A stretch of DNA of 64,000 nucleotides from JBCDJG01 sp038748065 (GCA_038748065.1 JBCDJG010000017.1:27289-91288); one strand, 5' to 3'. Positions 44,399 to 53,584 are shown, counted from the stretch's first letter. Numbers and translations are program-made. Notes: a model not told the origin generated them from the letters alone.

Positions 44399-45298
44399 TT
44401 AACGGTCACGCCGGAGGATAAGCTCCGCCAAGTCTCGCAGATCGTCGGCTTTCGTACCGAAGGGTGCCAGCGCTTTCAAGGCATTTCTGTGCAGGCTTTC
44501 AGCTTCCTCGCTTGCGCGTTCAAGGCCCAGGAGGCTGACATAGGTCGCCTTTCCGGCCTGTTCGTCCTTGCCACTGGTTTTGCCGAGAATCTCACTGTCT
44601 GCTGTGGCATCGAGGATGTCGTCCACCACCTGAAATGCCAAGCCGATGGCCTCACCATAGCGATCCAAGGCGTCCAGCTGGCTTGCGTCTGCTCCACATG
44701 AATGGCCACCCAGGGTCACAGCAGCCCGGATCAACGCCCCCGTTTTGAGTGCATGCATGGCGCGCAGGTCCGCGTAGGACAGGTCGCTGCCGGTGGCGGC
44801 GATATCCAGCGCCTGTCCACCGACCATGCCGACGGGCCCTGAGGCCTTGGTCAGACTCGATAGCATGGCGAGCCGTCGCTGCGCATCCAGAACTGTGCAG
44901 GTCGCCAACAGTTCTAACGCGCGAGCCTGCAGCGCATCACCGACCAGGATTGCAGTGGCCTCGTCGAAGGCCCGGTGGCAGCTGGGCTTTCCGCGGCGCA
45001 GGTCGTCATCATCCATGGCCGGCAGGTCGTCGTGCACCAGCGAATAGCAGTGGATCATTTCGACGGCGCAGGCTGCGCAGTCCAGGCCAGGGTGGGCGTC
45101 GTCGCCGCAGATAGCTTTGCCCGCTGCATAAGCAAGTAGCGGTCTTATGCGCTTGCCACCAGCGCCAGCGGCATAACGCATGGCAGCCTCAAGCCGCAGA
45201 AGGCGTTCGCCTGTTGCTGTAAATCCGTCGGGTAGGGCGAGGTGCTTTTCCAGTTCCCGCTCGAAACGGGCCCGGTTCGAGGCTATGAACGCGACCAT
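44399..45298 (-). CDS. ispA: Farnesyl diphosphate synthase (short-chain polyprenyl synthase)
   Basis: A 299-residue all-helical prenyltransferase joining isopentenyl and dimethylallyl diphosphates into farnesyl diphosphate. The first aspartate-rich motif is DDLPAMDDD (90-98) and the second is VVDDILDATAD (about 218-228). ATG 45298 is just past the xseB stop; a longer frame up to 45346 would overlap xseB. In the normal order dxs follows; here dxs is upstream, on the far side of a glycosyltransferase. Confidence 0.95.
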   Translation of the reverse strand: MVAFIASNRARFERELEKHLALPDGFTATGERLLRLEAAMRYAAGAGGKRIRPLLAYAAGKAICGDDAHPGLDCAACAVEMIHCYSLVHDDLPAMDDDDLRRGKPSCHRAFDEATAILVGDALQARALELLATCTVLDAQRRLAMLSSLTKASGPVGMVGGQALDIAATGSDLSYADLRAMHALKTGALIRAAVTLGGHSCGADASQLDALDRYGEAIGLAFQVVDDILDATADSEILGKTSGKDEQAGKATYVSLLGLERASEEAESLHRNALKALAPFGTKADDLRDLAELILRRDR

Positions 45299-45302
45299 AT
45301 CA

Positions 45303-45551
45303 TCAGGATTCCGGGGTATCGAAAGGTGCTTCGACAGGTTCTCCATCCCGCTCGGTGAGGAGCTGCACTTTTTGCTCTGCCTCCGCCAGATGCGCCTGCG
45401 CCAGACGCGTCAGCTTGACGCCCTGTTCAAAGGCATCGAGTGTGTCCTCGAGGCTCAATTCGCCGCTCTCCATGCGAGTGACCAGGGCCTGAAGCTGTTC
45501 CAGCTGGGCCTCAATGGTGTCACCTTTGTTGTCCTTCGCGTCTTTCGTCAT
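45303..45551 (-). CDS. xseB: Exodeoxyribonuclease VII small subunit
   Basis: An 82-residue protein with the XseB motif LEQLQALVTRMESGELSLED (about 17-36) and LDAFEQGVKLTRLAQAHLAEAE. It pairs with XseA to degrade single-stranded DNA; xseA is not here. Its stop lies about five bases from the ispA start, consistent with coupled expression. Confidence 0.94.
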   Translation of the reverse strand: MTKDAKDNKGDTIEAQLEQLQALVTRMESGELSLEDTLDAFEQGVKLTRLAQAHLAEAEQKVQLLTERDGEPVEAPFDTPES

Positions 45552-45649
45552 CGGTGGGTTGTGCTCTTCAAACGCTCTGTATAGTAGAGGGCGATGTCCA
45601 GGTTGGACGTGCCCCCGCGCGGCGCTACAGTATACCTGCTCTACTGTGC

Positions 45650-46402
45650 TTAACCACGGCCCGGTCGTCGCGGCGCTTGGAAAAGGCGCAAGGCGGCGAC
45701 CGCCAGGGGCGCCGTACGAGACAGCAGGGCGAATCCTGGTCCGAAACTCTCGCCAAGCAGGCGGTGTTTATCTGCACCGAACTCCGCGTCGGCGCCATCA
45801 AAGCTTGCTCCTCCAGTATTGTCATACACGGCGAGTTCCAAGGCCAGGTAAACGAAAGGGTGCCTTGCCATCAGCGCGATGTTCGCCGCCCAGTCTGCAT
45901 ACACGGCGTAGCGAGCGTCAAAGGGGTGAGCCAGAAGCAGCTGGCGAGGATAGATGATGGCCTGGTGACAGATGTTTCGATAGACCAGCTTCACTTTGTT
46001 GAAGGGTCCGTCATAAGGCTTCATGTCATGGGCGAATAGCACGTTACCGTAATAGACTGCTTTTGGATCTTGTAGATTGTCCAGGGCGTTCGCAAACCCT
46101 GGAAGAAGGCGGTCATCTGCGCCAAGGAAGTAAACAAACGGTGAGTTAGCCTGTGCCAGTGCGCTGTTCATCGCGTCGTAGATGCCGCTGTCAGCTTGAA
46201 TCGAGTGGGATACGCCCTGGAGCGTCAGTTTTTCCAGGTAAGCGGCAGAGCCGTCGTCTGAGGCGCCGTCCTGAATGTGCGCGACGACTCGACTTCCCAA
46301 CTCCTCGCCCAGTGCCTCGCTAATTGATGCAAGGCAGTCCGGCAGGTGGCCAAGTGCGTTGTAAGTTGGGATGACGACGGTGACCAGTGGCTGGTCAGAC
46401 AT
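45650..46402 (-). CDS. Family 2 glycosyltransferase
   Basis: A 250-residue GT-A-fold transferase. VTVVIPTYNALGHLPDCLAS (about 7-26) is the nucleotide-binding start, the DGASDDGS segment follows, and the acceptor-side motif SGIYDAMNSALAQA (about 96-109) resembles WcaA/WbbD-type colanic or O-antigen transferases. No membrane helices. Its ATG overlaps the dxs stop by eight bases, so it is translated with dxs and stands between dxs and xseB. Donor and acceptor sugars unknown. Confidence 0.88.
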   Translation of the reverse strand: MSDQPLVTVVIPTYNALGHLPDCLASISEALGEELGSRVVAHIQDGASDDGSAAYLEKLTLQGVSHSIQADSGIYDAMNSALAQANSPFVYFLGADDRLLPGFANALDNLQDPKAVYYGNVLFAHDMKPYDGPFNKVKLVYRNICHQAIIYPRQLLLAHPFDARYAVYADWAANIALMARHPFVYLALELAVYDNTGGASFDGADAEFGADKHRLLGESFGPGFALLSRTAPLAVAALRLFQAPRRPGRG

Positions 46403-48314
46403 CGCCCACGATTACCCTCGGCCTGTCCCGGTCCAGACGGGCTTGAATGGCGCTGACGATGCCGTCGCTATCCAGGCCCATGTCGCTGTGCTGTTGCTGC
46501 TGTGAGCCATGCTCTACGAAACAGTCGCTGATGCCGAGATTGATCGCGCTCGCGCGAGTGACCGCGTGAGCGCTGAGCAGCTCGTTTACGCTGGAGCCTG
46601 CGCCGCCGGCGATGGCGTTATCTTCAAGGGTAACCAGGAGCTCATGATCGCCGGCCAGTTCCAGTACGCGATTTTCGTCGAGCGGTTTAACCCAGCGCAT
46701 ATCGACGACTGTCGCGTCCAGCTGTTCTGCGGCCTCGAGTCCCGCGCCCAGCAGTGTGCCGAAGTTGAGTATGGCGACTCGATAGCCGCGCCTCTTGACG
46801 ACTGAGCGGCCGATTTCCATCGCCGTCATGGCCTCAACTTGCTGGGCGCCGCTGCCGTTGCCCCGCGGATAACGAACCGCTGCCGGCCCCTTGTGCTGGT
46901 AGGCGGTATACAGCATCTGGCGACACTCGTTCTCGTCAGAGGGAGCGCCCACTACCATGTTGGGGATGCAGCGCAGATAGCTGAGGTCGAAAGCGCCATG
47001 GTGGGTTGGCCCATCCTGGCCTACCAGGCCAGCGCGGTCGATGCCAAAGGTCACGTCCAGCTGCTGTAGAGCCACATCGTGTATCAGCTGATCGTAACCG
47101 CGCTGCAGGAAGGTCGAATAAATGGCAACGACGGGCTTCAGTCCGTCACAGGCCATGCCTGCTGCGAGGGTGACCGCATGCTGCTCGGCGATAGCGACGT
47201 CGTAGTAGCGATCCGGGAAGCGTTGGGCAAACTCAACCATGCCCGAGCCTTCACACATGGCCGGCGTTATTCCAACGAGGCGCTGGTCCTGGGCCGCCAG
47301 GTCGCATAACCAGCGGCCAAAGACCTCATTGAATTTGGCGGGGGCTTCGGACGCGGGCTTGGTAGGCCTGGGTCCCTTGGGTTTGGCCTCGATTTTGTTG
47401 ATCGCGTGATAGCCAACCGGATCGACTTCTGCCGGTGAAAAACCCTTGCCTTTGACGGTACGAATGTGGAGGAACTGTGGCCCTTCTAGATCCTTCATGT
47501 TCTCGAGCGTTTGCAGCAGCTGTGGCAGATCGTGGCCATCCAGCGGGCCAATATAGTGGAAGCCCAGCTCTTCAAAGAGCGTGCCCGGAGCGACCATGCC
47601 CTTCATGTGTTCTTCGCTGCGCTTGGCCAGTTCCCAAGCGGGCCGGATTTTCTTCAGCACCCGCTTCGAGCCCTTGCGCATGGCGATGTAGGTCTTGCTT
47701 GCCCAAATCTTGGCAAAGTAGGTCGCCAGTCCGCCAAGGTTGTAGCCGATGGACATCTGGTTGTCGTTGAGGATGACGAGCATGTCTGGTCGCTCGTGGC
47801 CCGCGTGAGCGAGGGCTTCAAAGGCCATGCCGCCGGTGATGGCGCCATCCCCTATCACTGCGATGATCTTGCGATCCAGGCCCTGGGCTCGCGCAGCCAG
47901 GGCCATCCCCATGGCGGCGGAGATGCTGGTCGATGAGTGGCCAACGCCAAAGGCGTCATAGGGGCTTTCTGAGCGCTTCGGGAAGCCGGCGAGGCCGCCA
48001 CCCTGGCGCATGCTGTGCATCTGCTGCATGCGGCCGGTAAGAATCTTGTGCGGGTAGGTCTGGTGACCGACATCCCATACTATTCGGTCTTCCGGCAGAC
48101 TGTAGATGGCATGGAGTGCGAGGGTTAATTCCACCACACCGAGGCCGGCGCCGAAGTGCCCGCCCGTTTGGCCCACGGCATAGAGCAGAAAAGCGCGCAG
48201 CTCGTCAGCCAGAGTCAGTAGCTGGTCTTGCGTGAAGCTGCTTACAGGGGTGCCCTGATCAACAGCATCAAGTAGCGGCGTTTCCGGGCGTTGTTTAGGT
48301 ATTTCTGACAACAT
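46395..48314 (-). CDS. dxs: 1-deoxy-D-xylulose-5-phosphate synthase
   Basis: A 639-residue thiamine-diphosphate transketolase-like enzyme, the entry to the methylerythritol-phosphate isoprenoid pathway. The ThDP motif GDGAITGGMAFEALAHAG (about 157-174), the histidine-rich GHQTYPHKILTGR (about 82-94) and the C-terminal domain DRAGLVGQDGPTHHGAFD (about 433-450) are intact. It is flanked on both sides by glycosyltransferase genes on the same strand, unlike the usual xseB-ispA-dxs arrangement. Confidence 0.97.
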   Translation of the reverse strand: MLSEIPKQRPETPLLDAVDQGTPVSSFTQDQLLTLADELRAFLLYAVGQTGGHFGAGLGVVELTLALHAIYSLPEDRIVWDVGHQTYPHKILTGRMQQMHSMRQGGGLAGFPKRSESPYDAFGVGHSSTSISAAMGMALAARAQGLDRKIIAVIGDGAITGGMAFEALAHAGHERPDMLVILNDNQMSIGYNLGGLATYFAKIWASKTYIAMRKGSKRVLKKIRPAWELAKRSEEHMKGMVAPGTLFEELGFHYIGPLDGHDLPQLLQTLENMKDLEGPQFLHIRTVKGKGFSPAEVDPVGYHAINKIEAKPKGPRPTKPASEAPAKFNEVFGRWLCDLAAQDQRLVGITPAMCEGSGMVEFAQRFPDRYYDVAIAEQHAVTLAAGMACDGLKPVVAIYSTFLQRGYDQLIHDVALQQLDVTFGIDRAGLVGQDGPTHHGAFDLSYLRCIPNMVVGAPSDENECRQMLYTAYQHKGPAAVRYPRGNGSGAQQVEAMTAMEIGRSVVKRRGYRVAILNFGTLLGAGLEAAEQLDATVVDMRWVKPLDENRVLELAGDHELLVTLEDNAIAGGAGSSVNELLSAHAVTRASAINLGISDCFVEHGSQQQQHSDMGLDSDGIVSAIQARLDRDRPRVIVGDV

Positions 48315-48367
48315 AAGTGTAAGTTTAACTCATATTACGCGATCGCGCCGTCACTAAGATAGACAGT

Positions 48368-49279
48368 TTAGCGCTCTGAACGCAGATGCAGCAGCTTGCT
48401 GGGTCGTAGAGCTAACTGACCTAATAGTGGTACCTGAGGCTCCACCCGTGGTTTGAGAGCCGGTATTTCGACGTTAGCGCGTGCACCAAAACGGTGCCTG
48501 AGCCAGGCGCGCTCCAGGCAGAACATCAGGTAGAAGAGCGGTGTGATCAGCAGCCTTTCGCCCGTCGGCAGCATATGACGCAGTATAAAGGCGCGATTAC
48601 GCTCGCTGTAAGCACGCCGTCTTGGGTTGATACCGTCGCTGTTGGTGCTGTGGGATATGCGGTGGCGATAACCGCCTTCCCCCAGAATCCGAACCTCGCT
48701 CCCCGCTGCGCGAGCGGCGAGGCACAGGTAGAGGTCCTCACCGCTGTATTCAAAGTCCCTGGGGTAACCACCCAAGCGTTGCCAGAGGTCTCGCTGCAGC
48801 AACAGGCAGGCGCCCATGGCATAAATGGCTTTGTGGGCCGGATCGCGGCAGTGGAAGGGGGTGAAAAATATGTCTAGCCCCATGCCGCGACAACTGAGTG
48901 CCCCGTCCACTGTATATTCTGCCAGCGACAAGACAGCATCGGGGAAGCGCTGAGCGCCCCGCCACAGCGTCTCCAATGCCCCTGGCATCAGCTCAACATC
49001 GTTATTTAGCAGTAGTAGCAGTCGCCCCTTTGCCAGGTCTGCCATGCGGTGATTTGACTGGCAGTAGCCTATGTTGCTTGAGGTTTTCAGGACAGCGGCC
49101 TCGGGGAATCCGGCAACGATACGATCAAACTGACCATCCGTTGAAGCATCATCATGCACCAGCACCTCAAAGCAGGCAGTAGTCTCCTGGCCAAATACCG
49201 ACGCCAGGCAGGGGCCCAGCACCTCGCCGCCGTTGTAGTTGGCGATGCAAATGCTGATATCCAACTCGCGCTGTGTCAC
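48368..49279 (-). CDS. Family 2 glycosyltransferase, rhamnosyltransferase-like
   Basis: A 303-residue GT2 with DISICIANYNGGEVLGPCLA (about 7-26), the DDASTDGQ segment (about 43-50), and the metal-binding LLLLNNDVELMPGALETLW (about 90-108). The C-terminal part (ERNRAFILRHMLPTGERLLI) is typical of WcaA/RfbN-like enzymes. It overlaps the upstream transferase by four bases and precedes dxs by 53. Probable role in a cell-surface glycan; specificity unknown. Confidence 0.88.
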   Translation of the reverse strand: MTQRELDISICIANYNGGEVLGPCLASVFGQETTACFEVLVHDDASTDGQFDRIVAGFPEAAVLKTSSNIGYCQSNHRMADLAKGRLLLLLNNDVELMPGALETLWRGAQRFPDAVLSLAEYTVDGALSCRGMGLDIFFTPFHCRDPAHKAIYAMGACLLLQRDLWQRLGGYPRDFEYSGEDLYLCLAARAAGSEVRILGEGGYRHRISHSTNSDGINPRRRAYSERNRAFILRHMLPTGERLLITPLFYLMFCLERAWLRHRFGARANVEIPALKPRVEPQVPLLGQLALRPSKLLHLRSER

Positions 49280-50388
49280 AGATTCTCTCTGGGCATCGTC
49301 ATCAACGCGTTTAGTTTCTGTTGATAGGCCGGCCGGTAGAAACCGGCTGCCCAGGCACGCAGCACCTGCTTGTCCGGGGGCGTATTGAGCTGCTTCGTGA
49401 TGACGTGGCGCAGCTCGGCGTAGTCGCCTGGTTTAACCAGGCAGCTCGGGTCTGCGATAGCATCACCGACACCGCCACAGTTGAAGGCAACCGTGGCGGT
49501 ACCGTGACTGGCTGCTTCCACCACGACCATGCCGAAGCCTTCTACGTCGCCAGCGATTTCAACCAGAGGCATGATATGCAAGCCTGCGTGTTGGAAGCAC
49601 CATGCCAGTTCGCCGTCGCTTACCACGCCAAGAAAATGCACGCGTTCCTCGATGCCCTTGTCGATACACGCAGACCTGAGTTGCGCAGCGTATTTACCAC
49701 GAGACCCCTCCACGCTGCCACGGGGGGAGTCGCCTGCGATCACCAGCTGCATATCGTTCTCGATCAGCCAGTTACTATTGGCTTGAATGAATTCCAACAG
49801 TCCCTTGCGCGGGATTATGCGTCCTGCGTAAAGCAGATAGCCGGGTTGCAAGGGGGTGGAAGGTGCTACCGCGGCGGCGGGCTCGCGAATGCAGGGGTGG
49901 ATAACATGAACAAACTCCGGTTGGAGCCCACGGTCTATTGCGAGGCGCCGCGTATTGCTGGAATTGACCACCATGGTTTTGATCCGGCGCAGCAGAGGCA
50001 GGAAGAGCGTTCGGTAGACGCGGTTGCTTGTGGTCAGGTCCAGTCCGTGGAGAAAGCCCATCTTGCGTGCGCCGCTAGTGAAGGCGGCAAGGTGGCCAAG
50101 TGGCGCCATGAGCCCGTTTGAGGTTAAAACCCATTCAGGGCGGTGGCGCACGCCCAGCAGTGGGGCCATCAACAGTCCCAGCAGCAGGAAAAGCAGGGCG
50201 CCCGTGGGTAACTCAACAACGCGCTTCGCCGCACCGGCGTACTGGCGACAACCCGTTGGGCCCAGTAGCAGCACGTCATAGCGTTCGACGAGTGATTCCA
50301 GGGTTGCCTGCATCAGGTGCTCAATGCCGCCAGTCAGGGGTGGGTAGTTTCGTGCAATCAGCAGCAGGGTGGGTTTTTGGCCTTGCAT
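49276..50388 (-). CDS. Family 4 (GT-B) glycosyltransferase
   Basis: A 370-residue GT-B enzyme. The N-terminal acceptor domain starts LLLIARNYPPLTGGIEHLMQ (about 9-28); the donor domain carries YLLYAGRIIPRKGLLEFI (about 184-201) and an EGFGMVVVEAASHG segment (about 284-297) with the retaining EX7E-like glutamates. It is a cytoplasmic peripheral transferase. Its end overlaps the following GT2 by four bases. Confidence 0.88.
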   Translation of the reverse strand: MQGQKPTLLLIARNYPPLTGGIEHLMQATLESLVERYDVLLLGPTGCRQYAGAAKRVVELPTGALLFLLLGLLMAPLLGVRHRPEWVLTSNGLMAPLGHLAAFTSGARKMGFLHGLDLTTSNRVYRTLFLPLLRRIKTMVVNSSNTRRLAIDRGLQPEFVHVIHPCIREPAAAVAPSTPLQPGYLLYAGRIIPRKGLLEFIQANSNWLIENDMQLVIAGDSPRGSVEGSRGKYAAQLRSACIDKGIEERVHFLGVVSDGELAWCFQHAGLHIMPLVEIAGDVEGFGMVVVEAASHGTATVAFNCGGVGDAIADPSCLVKPGDYAELRHVITKQLNTPPDKQVLRAWAAGFYRPAYQQKLNALMTMPRENL

Positions 50389-50410
50389 GGCGCCATTTGA
50401 ACACAGTGCG

Positions 50411-51151
50411 TCAAGAGCCCGCCAGCGGCAATTCTCCCGGGTAGTCGTGCGCTAGCTGGGCCCGCAAAAGTTGCGCCAGTCTGGCGTAACCTTCCGTGTT
50501 CAGATTGAAGCCGTCAGGGCGAAAGTAAAAGGGGTCCGGGCGCCCAGGTCCTCCCGCGAGAACCGGGTTGACGTCGAGTATCGTAACGCGCTGATCCGTT
50601 GTCGCCCATGCTTTGAGCTGCGCGTTGATATTGTCAATACGCTGGTCATCGCCAGGAAAGAGCAGAGTCTTGAACGGCGCCACAAGATAAAAGCGCTGCT
50701 CTCCCCGATGTATCTCGTCGAGCGCCTCGAGCTGCTTTGTCGACTCGATAAACTCCGCTACTGATTTGTCATCGCGAAAGTGGAACTCCGAGATGCCGGG
50801 CATCACCACGAGGGTTCGCGGTTGGTAGTAGCCCACAATGCGCCGGTAATGGTGCTGCAGGTCATCCAGCGTGGCGCCGCTGAGCCCTCGCATCAAAACA
50901 GGCATGGGCGCGATTTGCGGGCTGAGGCCCTGCCATAGCCAGGCGGGACCGCCGCCGGTGACCAGCACGGGGTTGGCCGGCAGAGGCCGTTCTGCGTCCT
51001 GCTCAGCATAGGCTTCAAGCTCGTCCTGCCAGGCTTCAGGTGAACGATCCAGCATAACGACGAAATCGTGAGACAACAGCACGGCCAGGTGCACGAGGGG
51101 CAGCACCAGTAAAGCAAGGCAAATCGCTTTGGTCGTCTTCCAAGGGAGCAT
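50411..51151 (-). CDS. SGNH-hydrolase-like membrane-anchored protein, active site degenerate
   Basis: A 246-residue protein from ATG 51151 with one N-terminal helix (about 9-25) and a periplasmic alpha/beta domain. PTLVVMPGISEF-like and DGFNLNTEGYARLAQLL segments suggest the SGNH/GDSL fold, but the expected D-x-x-H near the C-terminus reads D-G-F-N, and no GDS nucleophile block is obvious. It may therefore bind or scaffold a glycan rather than hydrolyse it. It heads the glycosyltransferase set, 22 bases before the GT4 gene. A start at 51181 is also possible. Confidence 0.6.
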   Translation of the reverse strand: MLPWKTTKAICLALLVLPLVHLAVLLSHDFVVMLDRSPEAWQDELEAYAEQDAERPLPANPVLVTGGGPAWLWQGLSPQIAPMPVLMRGLSGATLDDLQHHYRRIVGYYQPRTLVVMPGISEFHFRDDKSVAEFIESTKQLEALDEIHRGEQRFYLVAPFKTLLFPGDDQRIDNINAQLKAWATTDQRVTILDVNPVLAGGPGRPDPFYFRPDGFNLNTEGYARLAQLLRAQLAHDYPGELPLAGS

Positions 51152-51298
51152 TGCAGGCCCGGGCAAAGAAGGTTTCAACACCAGTGTCTATCAACTATAC
51201 GGGGCGCGGCAAGCTGCTGGCCGCTCGTGCTGTGAAGTGGTTCGCAGCTTGGGGAATCCCTGTTAGGGTATTGTACAAGCAGCCATTAGGATTCGGGC

Positions 51299-52504
51299 AT
51301 GATTTATCAACGCCACATTCCACGGGAGGAGCTACTCTCGGCCCAGCTCGAAATGCTGCTGCAAAACGGCAGGGTTAGCGTTGTTTACGCCAATGCCATT
51401 GGCATTATCGCGACGGTCTTTCTGTTCTGGGGTTATTTGCCCCTGACCAGCTTGCTGCTCTGGGCCAGCCTGTTCTTCATTCTGCTGTTGATGCGCAGCC
51501 TTCATATGAGCAACGCGCTGGTGGAGCGCCGCTTCAGTAGCAGTCCAGTCGCCGTGTACTGGCAACTGTTGTTGAGTGCTTCGTTGACCGGCGGTATCTG
51601 GGCACTCATCTATATCTATGCTTCAAGGGATGTGCCAGTCGGGTTGCAATACCTCTTCCTGCTGGTGGTAGTCACAATCACAGTGATGTCTATGAGTTCC
51701 GTCCAGATACGCGAGTATTACCTTGCTACGGTGTTTTCCTCGCTTTTGCCGATCGCCTGGTGGAGCCTGAGCAACTACTGGTCACAGGGTGACAGCCTGA
51801 TCATCGGCCTTATGCTGCTGGGCTACTGTGCTCTGCTGATGGCGATTTCCAACCGGATCTACCTTTCTTTTCAGACCATGATATCGATGAACTGGGAGCG
51901 CGAAGTGATGTCCCAGGAGCTTGCTGACCTGGCAGGGTCGCTGCGCGATCGCAACCGACAGCTGCAGGACGCGCGTCGCCAGCTGACCGACCTGGCCAAC
52001 GTGGATGAGCTGACGGGCCTCGGCAACCGGAGGCTGGTGAACTCCACGCTGCAGGAAGAGATCAACCGGGCCAGGCGCAGTGGCACGGACCTGGGCGTCA
52101 TACTGCTGGATGTCGACTATTTTAAAAACTACAACGATCACTACGGCCACCCCGCAGGAGATCAAGTCCTGCAGCAACTCAGCGATCTCATGCAGCGCGC
52201 CACCTCGCGCGCCGGTGAAGTTGTCGCCCGCTACGGCGGCGAGGAGTTCATTCTGATCTTGCCGGGTGCCTCTTCAGAGGTTGCCCTACGCACCGCAGAA
52301 CACCTGCGGGAGCTCATTATTAAGGAGAAGATTCCTCACGAATCGTCCGAACTGGGCGATTTCATCACGGTCAGCCAGGGGGTCTTTTCGCTGGTGCCGG
52401 AAGGCGGCGTCAGCCCATCCGAGGTGATTCATCGAGCCGACCAGGCGCTTTATCGGGCGAAGGATGCAGGGCGCAACCGCGTCGAGTTGGCGGCGGCGGC
52501 TTAG
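51299..52504 (+). CDS. Membrane-bound diguanylate cyclase (GGDEF protein)
   Basis: A 401-residue protein with about six membrane helices (about 28-190), a short coiled coil (about 200-228) and a GGDEF domain (about 232-395). The active site reads GGEEF (313-317), a common active variant, in RYGGEEFILILPG. The inhibitory site position five residues earlier is RAGE (304-307), with Glu for the usual Asp of RxxD, so feedback inhibition by c-di-GMP may be weakened. It diverges from the glycan genes and could link c-di-GMP to surface polysaccharide, which is only an inference from position. Confidence 0.9.
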   Translation: MIYQRHIPREELLSAQLEMLLQNGRVSVVYANAIGIIATVFLFWGYLPLTSLLLWASLFFILLLMRSLHMSNALVERRFSSSPVAVYWQLLLSASLTGGIWALIYIYASRDVPVGLQYLFLLVVVTITVMSMSSVQIREYYLATVFSSLLPIAWWSLSNYWSQGDSLIIGLMLLGYCALLMAISNRIYLSFQTMISMNWEREVMSQELADLAGSLRDRNRQLQDARRQLTDLANVDELTGLGNRRLVNSTLQEEINRARRSGTDLGVILLDVDYFKNYNDHYGHPAGDQVLQQLSDLMQRATSRAGEVVARYGGEEFILILPGASSEVALRTAEHLRELIIKEKIPHESSELGDFITVSQGVFSLVPEGGVSPSEVIHRADQALYRAKDAGRNRVELAAAA

Positions 52505-52523
52505 CTGCTGATAGCGCTCGGGC

Positions 52524-52916
52524 TCAATCGAAGAGGTCGCGAAAGCGGTGTATCTGACGCCGCTCTTTTTTGTTGGGGCGGCTCTGCGGCCGCGCCGTTA
52601 TGCCCCCGGCGGCCTTGCGGGCTGCCGCTTCACTTTCCCGGCGGGCGACGCTCGCTTCGCTTTCGCGATAAAGCTGTTGCGCCTCGGGCGCGCTGCGGCG
52701 CTGGTCCGATAGAGCGAGTACCTGCACTTCCTTCAGGTCCCAACCCTGGCGTACCTGCAGGGTGTCTCCCACGGCAATTTCGCGGGAGACCTTCACGCGC
52801 TGGCCCGCGAGCTGGACCTTGCCGCCCTCGATGGCGGCTTTTGCCAGGCTCCGGGTTTTGAAAAAACGTGCCGCCCAGAGCCACTTGTCGATACGTAGCT
52901 TATCTATATCACTCAT
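52524..52916 (-). CDS. hslR: Ribosome-associated heat shock protein Hsp15 (S4 domain)
   Basis: A 130-residue protein: an S4 RNA-binding domain (about 7-70, DKLRIDKWLWAARFFKTRSL) followed by a basic C-terminal extension. Hsp15 binds stalled 50S subunits carrying nascent chains and aids recycling. The start overlaps the stop of the upstream nucleotidase by four bases. Confidence 0.93.
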   Translation of the reverse strand: MSDIDKLRIDKWLWAARFFKTRSLAKAAIEGGKVQLAGQRVKVSREIAVGDTLQVRQGWDLKEVQVLALSDQRRSAPEAQQLYRESEASVARRESEAAARKAAGGITARPQSRPNKKERRQIHRFRDLFD

Positions 52917-53584
52917 CTGTCCAGCGTTTCTGGCATGATTTCATCAAAGTGGTGTATTCCTGGAAAACGACTGTCCATCCGCAGCTGTTGGCGACTGTCA
53001 GGTTGCAGCACGGTGAGCAGGTGCGCGATGCCATAGCCGTATGCCGACTCCAGCACCCGCTCGGTATCATCGATCAAAAGCGTGCGTGCCGGATCGAAAG
53101 GGTGCAAGCGCTGCAGTCTATGCCAGAACTCAGCCTCTTCCTTTGCCGCCGCTAATTCATGAGAGACCACGACCCGGTCAAACCAGTGTGTGATGTCTAT
53201 GTGGTCCATCTTGATATCCAGGGTCTTGCGGTGGGCATTCGTGACCAGGACCACGCTGCGGCGACTGGCGTGCAGCTGTTTAAGGAAGTCGATAGCGTAA
53301 GGCCGCACTTCGACCATGTGCCGGATCTCCCGCTTAATCGTCTCGAGGTCCAGGTCCAGGCGCTGTGACCAGTAGTCCAGTGAGTACCAGTCCAGGCTGC
53401 CAACGCCCTCCTGGAAGGCTGCGCCGAGTTTGCGCAGCGATGACTCTTCGGTGAGCTGGTGCTTTTCTGCATAGAACCGGGGCACGTGCTGTTGCCAGAA
53501 ATAATTATCGAAGGCGAGATCCAGCAGAGTGCCGTCCATGTCTAGCAGTACAGTATCTATCGAATTCCAGTTGAGCATTTTCAT
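52913..53584 (-). CDS. yrfG: HAD-family GMP/IMP nucleotidase (YrfG type)
   Basis: A 223-residue HAD hydrolase with nucleophile motif VLLDMDGTLLDLAF (about 12-25), VVLVTNAHRKTLDIK motif II (about 112-126) and LLIDDTERVLESA motif IV (about 174-186). The size and the hslR neighbour match YrfG, which dephosphorylates GMP and IMP. In E. coli the cysQ-nudE-yrfG-hslR order holds; here nudE is missing and cysQ diverges directly. Confidence 0.87.
   Translation of the reverse strand: MKMLNWNSIDTVLLDMDGTLLDLAFDNYFWQQHVPRFYAEKHQLTEESSLRKLGAAFQEGVGSLDWYSLDYWSQRLDLDLETIKREIRHMVEVRPYAIDFLKQLHASRRSVVLVTNAHRKTLDIKMDHIDITHWFDRVVVSHELAAAKEEAEFWHRLQRLHPFDPARTLLIDDTERVLESAYGYGIAHLLTVLQPDSRQQLRMDSRFPGIHHFDEIMPETLDR

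Noticed and set aside
49321..50121. 266-codon open frame on the plus strand
   Set aside because: Antisense to the GT4 glycosyltransferase, whose motifs are clear; no family resemblance.
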